From Thauera sedimentorum (GTDB lineage Bacteria; Pseudomonadota; Gammaproteobacteria; Burkholderiales; Rhodocyclaceae): DNA of 64,000 nucleotides. Position numbers and translations under genes: made by a program. The stretch's first letter is position 1. Each line of letters opens with the position of its first letter. Below, piece after piece: positions 21,170 through 30,855 of this stretch. The stretch covers positions 1-64,000 of the forward strand of contig NZ_JACTAH010000001.1 in assembly GCF_014489115.1 (NCBI RefSeq). The letters are read 5' to 3'. The notes beneath the pieces were generated by a model. It had not been told where the DNA came from and searched no databases. It worked only from the letters and a program-made list of their open reading frames with translations.

Positions 21170-21829
21170 ATGGTGAAGACAGCAAATACGACGGTGCCAC
21201 GCCGCCGGCGCAAGGAGGCGCGGCCACAGGAGTTGACCGCAGCAGCCTTGTCGCTGTTCGTCGAGAAAGGCTTTGCGGCCACCCGGCTGGACGAGGTGGC
21301 GGCGCGGGCCGGGGTGTCCAAGGGCACGCTGTACCTGTACTTCGACAGCAAGGAGGCGCTGTTCAAGGCGGTGATCGCCGAGGGCGTGGTGCCGGCGATC
21401 GAAGCAGGCGAAGCCATGCTGGAACAGTATGCCGACGACCCGCGGGCGCTGCTGCACGAGTTCCTTTACGGTTGGTGGGAGCGCATCGGCAATACCGAAC
21501 TGGGCGGCATCCCCAAGCTGATGGTCTCCGAGGCGCGCAATTTTCCCGATGTGGCCGCCTATTACCACGAAGCGGTGATCCACCGCGGTCTCAAGCTGAT
21601 CCGCACCGCCGTGCAGCGCGGCGTGGAAATGGGGGTGTTCCGCGAGGTGAACACCGAACTCATCGGCAACGTATTCATGGCGCCCTTGCTGCATCTGGCG
21701 ATGTGGCGTCATTCCTTCGGTGCGTGCTGTGCGCGTGACCTCGACGCCGGGCGTTTTCTCGACACCTGGTTCGATCTGCTGATGCACGGTCTTGGCGCGG
21801 TGCGGCGTGTGGATGGAGAAAAGTCATGA
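21170..21829 (+). CDS. TetR/AcrR-family transcriptional regulator
   Basis: 219 residues. The HTH (about 20-66) carries LTAAALSLFVEKGFAATRLD and AGVSKGTLYLYFDSKEALF, characteristic of TetR; the C-terminal ligand domain ends with a TetR_C-type helix (PLLHLAMWRHSF). Its stop overlaps the next gene's ATG (ATGA), so it heads the efflux operon and probably represses it. The inducer is unknown. Confidence 0.92.
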   Translation: MVKTANTTVPRRRRKEARPQELTAAALSLFVEKGFAATRLDEVAARAGVSKGTLYLYFDSKEALFKAVIAEGVVPAIEAGEAMLEQYADDPRALLHEFLYGWWERIGNTELGGIPKLMVSEARNFPDVAAYYHEAVIHRGLKLIRTAVQRGVEMGVFREVNTELIGNVFMAPLLHLAMWRHSFGACCARDLDAGRFLDTWFDLLMHGLGAVRRVDGEKS

Positions 21830-22926
21830 GGACGGCGTCGGGACTGGTCGCCATGGCCGTCGCAGCGCTGCTGCTGGGCGCTTGCTCGCCGCCACCGGTG
21901 GAGCAGGCGCAAGCGCGAGCCGTGCGCGTGGTCGAGCAGACCGGGGCGGCGGATGGTGGTTCCGTGCGCATCTACGCGGGCGAGGTACGGGCGCGCCACG
22001 AGACCGACGTGGCTTTCCGCATCGGCGGCAAGCTGGTGACGCGAACGGTGCAGGTCGGCGACAGGGTGCGGCGCGGCGATGTGCTCGCCCGGCTCGATCC
22101 GCAGGATGTCAGGCTCGCTGCCGGGGCGGCTGCGGCACAGCTGGCGGCTGCGGAGGCGGATTTGGCGCTGGCGCGTGCGGAGTTGGCCCGCGCCGAGGAA
22201 CTGCATGCGCGCGCCTTCATCAGCGCCTCGGCGCTGGACGGGCGGCGCTCCGCGCTGCAGGCCGCGGAAGCTGCGGTACGCGCCGCGCGCGCCCAGGCGG
22301 ACAGCGCGGGCAACCAGGCGTCCTACGCCGACCTCCTGGCCGACCATGATGCGGTGGTGCTGAATACCTACCAGGAGGCCGGTGCCGTGCTGGCGGCGGG
22401 GCAGCCGGTGCTGCGCCTGGCGCGCCCGGAAACGCGCGAGGTGCTGATCCACGTGCCGGAGAGCCGGATCGCGGGCTTGGCACCGGGCGCGCCGGCGATC
22501 GTGCGCCCCTGGGCGAGGCCGGAGCGCAGTTTCGAGGCGGTGGTGCGGGAGTTGGCCCCGGCGGCCGATGCCGCCACCCGCAGCTTCGCGGTCCGCGTCT
22601 CGGTGCCGCAGGCGGATGACAGCATGCCGCTGGGAGCGACCGCCAGTGTGGCCTTCGCGATGAAGGAAACCGGCGGTCTGCAGCTACCCCTGTCGGCGCT
22701 CACGCAGGTGGACGGCAGTCCAGCGATCTGGCTTGTCGACACGGACGACCGGGTACGCCCGCTGCCGGTGCAGATCGACGAGTACCGCGAGGACATCGTC
22801 ATTGTCCGCGTCGCATTGCCGGCCGGCGCCAGGGTAGTGGCCGGTGGCGTGCACAAGCTGGTCGAGGGTGAGACGGTCCGCGTGGTGAGCACGGACGCCC
22901 CGGTGCGACTGGATGCCCGCCGATGA
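21826..22926 (+). CDS. RND efflux periplasmic adaptor (MFP) lipoprotein
   Basis: Membrane-fusion protein of 366 residues, linking an RND pump to an outer-membrane channel. The lipobox LLGAC places the acylated Cys at about 20. A barrel-sandwich strand (DVAFRIGGKLVTRTVQVGD), an Ala-rich coiled hairpin (about 95-160), and beta-barrel and membrane-proximal segments follow. It overlaps both the TetR and the RND genes by four bases. Confidence 0.92.
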   Translation: MRTASGLVAMAVAALLLGACSPPPVEQAQARAVRVVEQTGAADGGSVRIYAGEVRARHETDVAFRIGGKLVTRTVQVGDRVRRGDVLARLDPQDVRLAAGAAAAQLAAAEADLALARAELARAEELHARAFISASALDGRRSALQAAEAAVRAARAQADSAGNQASYADLLADHDAVVLNTYQEAGAVLAAGQPVLRLARPETREVLIHVPESRIAGLAPGAPAIVRPWARPERSFEAVVRELAPAADAATRSFAVRVSVPQADDSMPLGATASVAFAMKETGGLQLPLSALTQVDGSPAIWLVDTDDRVRPLPVQIDEYREDIVIVRVALPAGARVVAGGVHKLVEGETVRVVSTDAPVRLDARR

Positions 22927-25900
22927 GCCGATGGAACGCCTCCGAATGGGGACTCACCCACCAGGCGCTGGTGCTTTACGCCATGGTGGTGATGACGCTG
23001 ATCGGCCTGTATTCGTACACCCGCCTGGGCCAGTCGGAGGACCCGCCCTTCACCTTCAAGGTCATGGTGGTGCGCACCGAATGGCCGGGTGCGAGTGCCG
23101 AGGAGGTGGCCGAGCAGGTCACCGACAAGATCGAGAAGAAGCTGCAGGAAGTCGCACAGCTGGACGTGGTGCGTAGCTACTCGCGCCCCGGCGAGTCAAT
23201 GGTGTTCTTCCATACCCGCGATTCCACGCCGCCGCGCGAGATGCCCGATGTCTGGTACCAGGTGCGCAAGAAGGTCGGCGACATCCGCCATACGCTGCCG
23301 CAAGGCGTGGCCGGCCCGTTCTTCAACGACGAGTTCGGCGACACCTACGGCAACATCTTCGCGTTGCTCGGCGACGGGGTGGACTACGCGGAACTGAAGC
23401 GCTACGCGGACGCCATCCGCGCGGAGCTGCTCAAGGTGCCCGACGTCTCCAAGGTGAGTTTCTTCGGCGAGCAGCCCCAGCGGGTGTACATCGAGCTGTC
23501 GAATACCAAGCTTGCCACCTTCGGCCTGACGCTGACGGACATCGCGAATGCCCTGGCAGCGCAGAACGCGGTGGCCGGCAGCGGCTTCTTCGAGACCGCC
23601 GACGAACGCGTGTGGCTGCGCCCGGACGGCCGTTTCGATGACCTGGACGCGGTGCGGAACACGCTGATACGTGCGGGGGGGCGCAGCTTCCGCCTCGGCG
23701 ACGTGGCCGAGGTGAAGCGCGGTTTTGCCGATCCGCCGCGCGAGCGCATGCGCTACATGGGGCGCGAGGCGCTGGGGCTGGGCGTGTCGATGCGCGCCGG
23801 CGGCGACATCATCGCCCTCGGGCGCCATCTGGACGAGGCGGTGGCCAGGGTCCAGGCGCAGTTGCCGCTCGGCCTGTCGCTGGAGCGGGTGGCCGACCAG
23901 CCGCGCGCGGTGCAGCGTTCGGTGGGCGAGTTCGTCAAGGTGCTGGTCGAAGCCGTGGTCATCGTCATGGCGGTCAGCCTGCTGTCCCTGGGCTTTCGCA
24001 CCGGCGTGGTGGTGCTGATCATCATCCCGGTGGTGCTGGCCATCACCTTCCTGTTCATGCACCTGTTCGACATCGGCCTGCACAAGATCTCGCTGGGCGC
24101 GTTGATCATCGCCCTCGGCCTGCTGGTGGACGACGCCATCATCGCGGTGGAGATGATGGCCACCAAGATGGAGCAGGGCTGGGAGCGCGCGCGCGCGGCC
24201 AGCTTTGCCTACGTATCGACCGCCATGCCGATGCTCTCCGGCACGCTGGTGACCGCGGCCGGCTTCCTGCCGATTGCCACTGCGGCCTCCAGCACCGGCG
24301 AGTACACCCGCTCGATCTTCCAGGTCACGGTGATCGCCCTGCTGGTGTCCTGGGTGGCGGCGGTGCTGTTCGTGCCCTGGCTGGGCTATCACCTGCTGCC
24401 GGATTTCAGCCAGCGAAACGGCCGCCCGTCCATGCTCGCCCGCCTGGCCGGCCGGCTGTCGCCGCGGCTCGGTGCGCGGCTCGCCGAGCGTGCTGCGCAC
24501 GCGCACCAGCAGCACGACGAGCACGCGATCTACCACACGCCCTTCTACACCCGTTTCCGTGCGCTGGTGCAGGCCTGCGTGGCCCATCGCTGGGTGGTGA
24601 TCGCACTGACCGTGGCGATCTTCGCCGCCTCGCTGTTCGTCTTCGTGCGCTTTGTGCCGCAGCAGTTCTTCCCCGATTCGACCCGTCCGGAGCTGCTGGT
24701 GGACCTGCGGCTGGCCGAAGGCGTGTCGCATCAGGCCACCGAGCGCGCGGTGCGCCGCATGGAAGCCTTTCTCGACGAGCAGCCCGGGGTGGAGAACTAC
24801 GTCGCCTGGGTGGGCGGCGGCAGTCCGCGCTTCTACCTGCCGCTCGACCAGCAACTGGCGCAGACCAGCTTTGCGCAGTTCGTCGTGCTGACTGCAGGCA
24901 GCGAAGCGCGCGAGGCCCTGCGCGAGCGCCTGATCCGCCTGTTCGACGAGGAAGCGTTCGAACTGCGCGGGGTGGTCAGCCGGCTGGAGAACGGCCCGCC
25001 GGTGGGCTTCCCGGTGCAGTACCGGGTGAGCGGGCCGGACCCGGCGGAGATGCGTCGCATTGCCCACCGGGTCGCCGCGCTGATGCGTGGCAGTCCGCAC
25101 CTGTCGAACGTGCATCTGGACTGGGAGGAGCCCTCCAAGGCGGTACGCCTGCAGATCGACCAGGATAAGGCGCGCCTGCTTGGCGTCTCCAGCCGGGATC
25201 TTGCCCGCCTGCTCGAAACCTCGCTGCAGGGTACGACCGTCACCGAGTTCCGCGAAGGCAACGAGACCGTCGCCGTGGTGTTGCGCGGGGCCGAATCCGA
25301 GCGCGTGCATCTGGGCCTGCTGCCCGATCTGGCGGTGCCGGTGGCCGGTGGCGGCAGCGTGCCGCTGGCACAGCTGGCCTCCGCCGAATACGGCTTCGAG
25401 CAGGGCGTGGTGTGGCGACGCAACCGGGTGCCCACGGTTACCGTGCGCGCCTCGCTCTACGACGGCACCCAGCCGGCCCAGGTGGTGGCGCGACTGGCGC
25501 CCGGGATCGACGAAGTCCGCGCCGCCCTTCCGCTCGGTTACCGGCTGGAAACCGGCGGCGCGGTGGAGGAAAGCGCCAAGGGCGGCCGCTCGGTGGCGGC
25601 CGGCCTGCCCTTGTTCCTGCTGGTGGTGCTCACCGTGCTGATGCTGCAACTGCAGAGCTTCGGCCGGGTGATCCTGGTGGTGCTCACCGCGCCGCTGGGC
25701 ATGATAGGCGTCACCGCCTTCCTGCTGCTGTTCGACAAGCCATTCGGTTTCGTCGCCATGCTCGGCACCATCGCCCTGTCCGGAATGATCATGCGCAACT
25801 CGGTGATCCTGGTCGACCAGATCCGCCAGGACACCGAAGCCGGGCGCAGTCCCTGGGAAGCGGTGGTGGAATCCACCGTGCGTCGTTGCCGCCCGATCGT

Positions 25901-26078
25901 ATTGACCGCCGCCGCCGCCATCCTGGCGATGATTCCGCTGTCGCGCAGTGCCTTCTTCGGCCCCATGGCGGTGGCCATCATGGGTGGGCTGCTGGTCGCC
26001 ACCCTGCTGACCTTGCTGTTCCTGCCGGCCTTGTATGCCGCCTGGTATCGGCTTAAGCCGGACCCGCAAGTGGGATAG
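22923..26078 (+). CDS. RND-family efflux transporter permease
   Basis: Proton-driven inner-membrane pump of 1051 residues (AcrB-like), with two halves of six membrane helices and two large periplasmic loops. Visible blocks are GASAEEVAEQVTDKIE in the first porter domain, the ALGLLVDDAIIAVE stretch of TM4 with its acidic pair, and the second-half LFDKPFGFVAMLGTIAL and RRCRPIVLT. Its sequence style is closer to the CusA/MdtB-like heavy branch than to narrow AcrB copies, so the substrate is open. There is no outer-membrane factor in the operon; the tolC-like gene at 27155 may serve. Confidence 0.93.
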   Translation: MSRWNASEWGLTHQALVLYAMVVMTLIGLYSYTRLGQSEDPPFTFKVMVVRTEWPGASAEEVAEQVTDKIEKKLQEVAQLDVVRSYSRPGESMVFFHTRDSTPPREMPDVWYQVRKKVGDIRHTLPQGVAGPFFNDEFGDTYGNIFALLGDGVDYAELKRYADAIRAELLKVPDVSKVSFFGEQPQRVYIELSNTKLATFGLTLTDIANALAAQNAVAGSGFFETADERVWLRPDGRFDDLDAVRNTLIRAGGRSFRLGDVAEVKRGFADPPRERMRYMGREALGLGVSMRAGGDIIALGRHLDEAVARVQAQLPLGLSLERVADQPRAVQRSVGEFVKVLVEAVVIVMAVSLLSLGFRTGVVVLIIIPVVLAITFLFMHLFDIGLHKISLGALIIALGLLVDDAIIAVEMMATKMEQGWERARAASFAYVSTAMPMLSGTLVTAAGFLPIATAASSTGEYTRSIFQVTVIALLVSWVAAVLFVPWLGYHLLPDFSQRNGRPSMLARLAGRLSPRLGARLAERAAHAHQQHDEHAIYHTPFYTRFRALVQACVAHRWVVIALTVAIFAASLFVFVRFVPQQFFPDSTRPELLVDLRLAEGVSHQATERAVRRMEAFLDEQPGVENYVAWVGGGSPRFYLPLDQQLAQTSFAQFVVLTAGSEAREALRERLIRLFDEEAFELRGVVSRLENGPPVGFPVQYRVSGPDPAEMRRIAHRVAALMRGSPHLSNVHLDWEEPSKAVRLQIDQDKARLLGVSSRDLARLLETSLQGTTVTEFREGNETVAVVLRGAESERVHLGLLPDLAVPVAGGGSVPLAQLASAEYGFEQGVVWRRNRVPTVTVRASLYDGTQPAQVVARLAPGIDEVRAALPLGYRLETGGAVEESAKGGRSVAAGLPLFLLVVLTVLMLQLQSFGRVILVVLTAPLGMIGVTAFLLLFDKPFGFVAMLGTIALSGMIMRNSVILVDQIRQDTEAGRSPWEAVVESTVRRCRPIVLTAAAAILAMIPLSRSAFFGPMAVAIMGGLLVATLLTLLFLPALYAAWYRLKPDPQVG

Positions 26079-26113
26079 AATGCGAAGGTTTTTCCATCGT
26101 CTGCGTTATCTCA

Positions 26114-26129
26114 ATTAGCGTGTGCTAAT
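26114..26129. promoter_or_regulatory. Inverted repeat before pcm
   Basis: ATTAGC-GTGT-GCTAAT is a perfect 6-bp inverted repeat, 22 bases before the pcm ATG and next to AT-rich sequence. It could be a regulator site or a leader hairpin for the pcm-rhodanese-tolC unit. Confidence 0.4.
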
Positions 26130-26150
26130 ATTCGCGCCAGGGAGCCCTGA

Positions 26151-26804
26151 ATGAACTTCGAGAAAGCCCGCTTCAACATGGTCGAGCAGCAGATCCGCCC
26201 GTGGGAGGTGCTGGATCCGACCGTACTCGACCTGCTGATGACCGTGCGGCGCGAGGAATTCGTGCCTGCAGCCTACAAGACGCTGGCCTTTGCGGACATC
26301 GAGGTGCCGATCGGTTGTGCTCAGGTGATGCTCAAGCCGGTGATCGAAGGCAAGGTGCTGCAGGCCCTGCAGGTCGAGCCGTCGGACTCCGTGCTGGAGA
26401 TCGGTGCGGGTTCCGGCTATTTTGCCGCGCTGCTGGCCGCGCGGGCCGAGTGGGTCCGCACCGTCGATATCGAACCCGAACTGGTGCGCCTGGCCCATGA
26501 CAGCCTGGCACGCTACGGCGTCGAGAACGTGATCGTGGAAGAGGGCGACGCGGCCCAGGGCTGGGCGGCGCGCGCGCCCTACGACGTGATCGTGGTGTCC
26601 GGCGGCCTGCCGGTGCTGCCGCGCACCCTGCTGGAGCAGCTCAAGCCGGGCGGCCGTCTGTTCGCCTTCGTCGGCGAGGCCCCGGTGATGAAGGGCCGGC
26701 TGGTGACCCGCGTGGGCGACGGCCAGTTCCAGACCGAAGACGTATTCGAATCCCTGGTGCCGATGCTGAAGAACGCGCCGCGGCACGACAGTTTCGTTTT
26801 CTGA
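26151..26804 (+). CDS. pcm: Protein-L-isoaspartate O-methyltransferase (PCMT) family protein
   Basis: 217 residues. The family N-terminal REEFVP is followed by VLEIGAGSGYFAALLA, the SAM-binding motif I, and later the acidic DIEPELVRLA and GGRLFAFVG. The first 50 residues begin with MVEQQIRPW, a branch widely found beside rhodanese and tolC in betaproteobacteria. Those proteins are annotated as PCMT but their repair activity is often untested. It is 7 bp from the next gene. Confidence 0.88.
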   Translation: MNFEKARFNMVEQQIRPWEVLDPTVLDLLMTVRREEFVPAAYKTLAFADIEVPIGCAQVMLKPVIEGKVLQALQVEPSDSVLEIGAGSGYFAALLAARAEWVRTVDIEPELVRLAHDSLARYGVENVIVEEGDAAQGWAARAPYDVIVVSGGLPVLPRTLLEQLKPGGRLFAFVGEAPVMKGRLVTRVGDGQFQTEDVFESLVPMLKNAPRHDSFVF

Positions 26805-26811
26805 GGCCACC

Positions 26812-27135
26812 ATGCGCCAGATGACGCCCGTCGAACTCGTCGCACGCCTGGCCGATCCGCCGGCGAACCGTCCGCTGCTGCTGGACGTGCGCGAGCCCTG
26901 GGAGTTCCAGTACTGCCACATCGATGGCTCGCTGCCGATGCCCATGGCATCTGTGCCGGCGCGCCTGGCCGAGCTGGACCCGGCCCGGGAGATCGTGGTG
27001 GTCTGCCATCACGGCGGGCGCAGCGCGCAGGTGTGCATGTTCCTGGAACGCCAGGGTTTCGGCAATGTCATCAACCTGGCTGGCGGCGTGGCGGCGTGGG
27101 CCGCCCAGGTTGACCCGAAGATGCCGCAATACTGA
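26812..27135 (+). CDS. Single-domain rhodanese (sulfurtransferase)
   Basis: 107 residues, one rhodanese fold: LLLDVREPWEF, then the active-site loop CHHGGRS with catalytic Cys about 64, and NLAGGVAAWA. It has no signal peptide, so it is cytosolic; GlpE/PspE-like in size. It lies between pcm and tolC with short gaps on both sides. Confidence 0.92.
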   Translation: MRQMTPVELVARLADPPANRPLLLDVREPWEFQYCHIDGSLPMPMASVPARLAELDPAREIVVVCHHGGRSAQVCMFLERQGFGNVINLAGGVAAWAAQVDPKMPQY

Positions 27136-27154
27136 TCTGACTCCGGAGCCATCC

Positions 27155-28471
27155 ATGAAGCCTGTCCTCGCGGTGCTGATCGCCGGTCTGTTCTCCACGA
27201 CGGCGTGGTCCGCCGACCTCCTGGAGGTCTATCGCCGCGCCCAGGCCAACGACGCCCGTTACGCCGCAGCGCGTGCCGAACACCAGGCGGGCCAGGAGAA
27301 GGTCGTCCAGGGGCGCGCCGGGCTGTTGCCAAATGTCGGTCTGTCGGCCCATACCACCTGGAACGAGGCGGATGTGCGCAACGGGCTCGGCACCAGCGAG
27401 CGCGAGTACAACACCAATGGCTACACGGTGCAGCTCACCCAGCCGCTGTTCCGCTGGCAGAACTGGGTGCAGTACCGTCAGGGCGAACTGCAGACCGCGC
27501 TGGCCGAGGCGCAGTTCGGGCAGGCGGGGCAGGACCTGATCCTGCGGGTGGCCGAGGCCTATTTCAACGTGCTCAACGCGCAGGACGCGCTGGACGCGGT
27601 CACCCAGCTGCGTACCGCCGCCGCCGAACAGCTCGAGATCGCCAAGGTCAGCTTCGAGGTCGGTACGGTGACGATCACCGACGTCCATGAGGCCCAGTCG
27701 CGCTTCGACCTCGCAGTGGCGCAGGAGATTGCCGCGCAGAACGAACTGGTGGTCCGCCGTCAGACGCTGGTGCAGATCGTCGGCGAGGACCCGGGCGAAC
27801 TGGCCCGGCTGCGTCCCGGGGTGGAACTGCTCCGCCCCGAACCGGCCGATATCGGCGAATGGGTGAATGCGGCCGAGCAGGGCAGCTACGGCGTGCAGGC
27901 CCAGCAGCTGCTGCGCGAGATCGCCGAGCGCGAGGTGCAGCGCAGCCGCGCGGGCCACTACCCGACGCTCGACGTGGTGGCCACGCACGGTCGCAGCAAC
28001 AGCGGCTTCACCCAGGGTGTCCAGGGGGGCACCAGGACCGATTCGAGCACCATCGGCCTCCAGCTCAACGTCCCGCTGTTCGCCGGTGGCGGCATCTCGT
28101 CGCGCGAGCGCGAGGCGGCGGCGCTCAAGATCAAGGCGGATGCCGACCTGGATGGCGCACGGCGTGATGCCGCGCTGGCCGCGCGCCAGGCCTACCTTGG
28201 AGTGACCAGCGGTCTGGCCCAGGTCGGAGCGCTGGAGGCGGCGCAGGTGTCCTCGACCTCCGCGCTGGAAGCCAACCGGCTGGGCTATGAGGTCGGCGTG
28301 CGCATCAACATCGACGTGCTGAATGCGCAAAGCCAGCTGGCCGACACCCTGCAGCAGCTCTCCCGCGCACGCTACGACACCCTGATCGCGCAGCTGCGCC
28401 TCAAGGCCGCGGCCGGCGCGCTGGACGACGAGGACGTGCAGCAGCTCAACGCGCTGCTGGCGGCGCAGTAA
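27155..28471 (+). CDS. tolC: TolC-family outer-membrane channel
   Basis: Type I secretion and efflux outer-membrane factor of 438 residues. A signal peptide (1-19, ending AWSA) precedes two structurally repeated halves (about 22-215 and 230-420) rich in heptad-like coiled segments. Typical stretches are SAHTTWNEADVRNG in the first half and FAGGGISSRER and ARQAYLGVTSGLAQV in the second. It could serve the nearby RND pump or other exporters. Its 3' end overlaps convergent waaA by 26 bp. Confidence 0.92.
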   Translation: MKPVLAVLIAGLFSTTAWSADLLEVYRRAQANDARYAAARAEHQAGQEKVVQGRAGLLPNVGLSAHTTWNEADVRNGLGTSEREYNTNGYTVQLTQPLFRWQNWVQYRQGELQTALAEAQFGQAGQDLILRVAEAYFNVLNAQDALDAVTQLRTAAAEQLEIAKVSFEVGTVTITDVHEAQSRFDLAVAQEIAAQNELVVRRQTLVQIVGEDPGELARLRPGVELLRPEPADIGEWVNAAEQGSYGVQAQQLLREIAEREVQRSRAGHYPTLDVVATHGRSNSGFTQGVQGGTRTDSSTIGLQLNVPLFAGGGISSREREAAALKIKADADLDGARRDAALAARQAYLGVTSGLAQVGALEAAQVSSTSALEANRLGYEVGVRINIDVLNAQSQLADTLQQLSRARYDTLIAQLRLKAAAGALDDEDVQQLNALLAAQ

Positions 28472-29723
28472 GCAGCGGTTCGATCACCGCCATCGTCCGG
28501 GCGGTGGCGCCGCGGTGCGCCTGGGCGAAGGCGAGCCCAGCCTCCCCGATGGCCGAGCGCCGCGCTTGGTCGGCAAGCAGCTCGGTAGCGAGCCGCATGC
28601 CGGCGTCCGCATCGGTCGCGCGCAGCGCCGCGCCCGCCGCTTCGGCCTGCTCCGCCACCTGCGCGAAGTTGAAGGTGTGCGGGCCGAGCACCACCGGCGT
28701 GCCGACCGCGCAGGCCTCGATCAGATTCTGCCCGCCGAAGGGCAGCCAGCTGCCGCCGATCAGCGCCACGTCGGCGGCTGCATAGTAGGCGAACATCTCT
28801 CCCATAGAGTCACCCAGCCAGACGCGCGTATCGCCGCGCACCGCCTGTTCGTCCGAGCGGCGCTGCACCGTCGCGCCGCGCCCGGCTGCCAGCGCGGCGA
28901 CCTCGTCGAAACGCTGCGGGTGGCGCGGCACCAGCATGAGCAGCGCATCGGCCGGTGCATGCCGCAGGAAGGCGTCGACCAGCGGCGCCTCCTCGCCCTC
29001 GCGCGTGCTGGCCGCGAGAATCACCGGGCGCGTACCGATGCGTGCGCGGAAGGTGCCCGACAGCGCAAGTTGCGCCTCTGGCGGCAGGATGTCGAACTTG
29101 ATGTTGCCGGTCTGCACCACTCCGCGGGCACCCAGACCGGCCAATCGCGCGGCGTCGGCCGCGGTCTGAGCGCCGATGGCGCGCAGTGCGCCGAGCGTGG
29201 CGCGGGTCAGCGTCGGCCAGCGCGCGTAGCGCCGTGCCGAGCGCTCGGACAGGCGTGCGTTGGCCAGCATCACCGGCACCCCGGCCCGCTCGCAGGCGGC
29301 CAGCAGGTTGGGCCACAGTTCGGTTTCCATGATCACGCCGAGCTGCGGGCGGAAATGGTGCAGGAAGCGCGCCGCGAGCGTACCGAGGTCGTAGGGCAGG
29401 TAGGCATTCATCACCCGCGACTCCTTGCCGAACAGGGACGCGGAGGTGGCCCGTCCGGTTGGCGTCATGTGGGTGATCAGGATGCGGTGCTCCGGCCAGC
29501 GCGCCAGCATCGCACGCACCAGCGGCTCGGCGGCGCGCGTCTCGCCCACCGATACCGCATGCAGCCAGATCAGCGGACCGCCGGTGTGCGGCCGATAGCG
29601 GCCGAAGCGCTCGCCTACATGGTGCAGGTACTCGGGCTGGCGTCGCGCGCGCCAGACCAGGCGCAGCAGCACCAGGGGCAGGGCGAGCAGCCAGAGCAGG
29701 GAATAGGGAAGGCGCACGGACAT
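28446..29723 (-). CDS. waaA: 3-deoxy-D-manno-octulosonic acid transferase WaaA (KdtA)
   Basis: Adds Kdo to lipid A precursor, 425 residues, inner-membrane anchored. An N-terminal hydrophobic segment (about 8-23) precedes the GT30 domain; WLHAVSVGETRAAEPL includes the catalytic Glu. Later METELWPNLL and GGSWLPFGGQNLIEACAVG match the nucleotide-sugar domain. The start at ATG 29723 follows an upstream in-frame Met 11 codons before; the shorter form fits the family. It is alone on the minus strand, convergent with tolC. Confidence 0.95.
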   Translation of the reverse strand: MSVRLPYSLLWLLALPLVLLRLVWRARRQPEYLHHVGERFGRYRPHTGGPLIWLHAVSVGETRAAEPLVRAMLARWPEHRILITHMTPTGRATSASLFGKESRVMNAYLPYDLGTLAARFLHHFRPQLGVIMETELWPNLLAACERAGVPVMLANARLSERSARRYARWPTLTRATLGALRAIGAQTAADAARLAGLGARGVVQTGNIKFDILPPEAQLALSGTFRARIGTRPVILAASTREGEEAPLVDAFLRHAPADALLMLVPRHPQRFDEVAALAAGRGATVQRRSDEQAVRGDTRVWLGDSMGEMFAYYAAADVALIGGSWLPFGGQNLIEACAVGTPVVLGPHTFNFAQVAEQAEAAGAALRATDADAGMRLATELLADQARRSAIGEAGLAFAQAHRGATARTMAVIEPLLTAPPAAR

Positions 29724-29880
29724 GAGTTCGGTTCGGGTTCGGGCCGGAGTATACATTTCGCCCCCTTGTTGCGAGCGAAGCTGGGTTCCGGCCCTGTCGC
29801 GTCATGCGACAATTGCCGCCTCATCAATGGTTGATCCGAGACTACGGGCGGTTCCGTCACTTGTTCATGGGGCGTCAGAC

Positions 29881-30855
29881 ATGAAAGTACTGGTCACCGG
29901 CGCTTCCGGTTTCATTGGCGGACGGCTGATCGGACGGCTAACGGCCGCGGCTTGCAAGCCCCGGGCGTTGGTTCGTGGCTCACTCTCACTGCCCGGCGTC
30001 GAATGTGTGTCCGCAGCTCTTGAGGATGCCGAGGGGCTGCAGCGCGCCTGCCGGGGTATGGATGCGATCGTCCATTGCGCAGGTCATGCCCACGCCTTCG
30101 GAGAAGGTGACGGGCAGTCGGGCGATCTCCATCGGAAGATCAACTACGAGGCGACGGCAAGGCTCGCCGAGCTTGCCGCGCGGGAAGGCGTCTCACGGTT
30201 CGTCTTTCTCTCCAGCGTGAAGGCCGCGGGGCATGACGGCAAGGCTGTGTACGACGAGTTGTGCCAGATCCCGCCGGTGGGCGCCTACGGAGAAAGCAAG
30301 CGCATGGCTGAGACAGCCCTGCAGGAGTGTGGGCGGCGTACCGGAATGGGTACTGTGGTATTGAGGCTGGCGATGACCTATGGACGTGGCGGACGAGGCA
30401 ACCTGGAGCGCATGGCCGCAGCCATTCGCGCGGGCTGGTTCCCGCCCTTGCCGAGGACGGCCGCGCCGCGTTCGGTGCTGCACGTTGATGATGCGGTGTC
30501 CGCGACCCTCGTTGCCCTCGTCCATGAGCGGGCTCCCGGTCGAAGCTTCATCGTTGCCGACCCGGTTGCCTACTCCGCTCGGCAGCTGCAGGACGCAATT
30601 CGCCATGCGCTGGGCTTGTCCGAGCTTGGCCGGGGAATGCCGGCCGGACTGCTGCGCCTGGCTGGCGCGCTTGGGGACGGTGCCGGGCGCCTGGCCGGTT
30701 TGTGCTTGCCGTTGCGTAGCGAGGTGGTTGGCAGGTTGCTGGATGCGGAGTGCTACTCCAGCGACCGCATTCGCGCCGAGCTGGGCTGGCAGGCGCGAAT
30801 GGGTCTGAGAGATGGGATTGCCGAGATGCTGGGCCAAGGTGGAGTACAGGCATGA
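29881..30855 (+). CDS. NAD-dependent epimerase/dehydratase, WbpV-like
   Basis: Extended-SDR enzyme of 324 residues. GASGFIGG near the N-terminus binds NAD(P); FLSSVKAAG and AYGESKRMAE supply the Ser/Tyr-x3-Lys active site; RSVLHVDDA is the usual downstream block. Order relative to the next two genes equals wbpV-wbpL-wbpM in the Pseudomonas aeruginosa O6 cluster, where WbpV is a UDP-sugar 4-keto reductase in QuiNAc synthesis. A GalNAc or FucNAc product is equally possible. The stop overlaps the next ATG. Confidence 0.82.
   Translation: MKVLVTGASGFIGGRLIGRLTAAACKPRALVRGSLSLPGVECVSAALEDAEGLQRACRGMDAIVHCAGHAHAFGEGDGQSGDLHRKINYEATARLAELAAREGVSRFVFLSSVKAAGHDGKAVYDELCQIPPVGAYGESKRMAETALQECGRRTGMGTVVLRLAMTYGRGGRGNLERMAAAIRAGWFPPLPRTAAPRSVLHVDDAVSATLVALVHERAPGRSFIVADPVAYSARQLQDAIRHALGLSELGRGMPAGLLRLAGALGDGAGRLAGLCLPLRSEVVGRLLDAECYSSDRIRAELGWQARMGLRDGIAEMLGQGGVQA

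Noticed and set aside
23196..26069. A 957-codon minus-strand open frame opposite the RND pump
   Set aside because: Full antisense to a clear RND gene, and the translation is Gln/His/Arg-rich without any motif.
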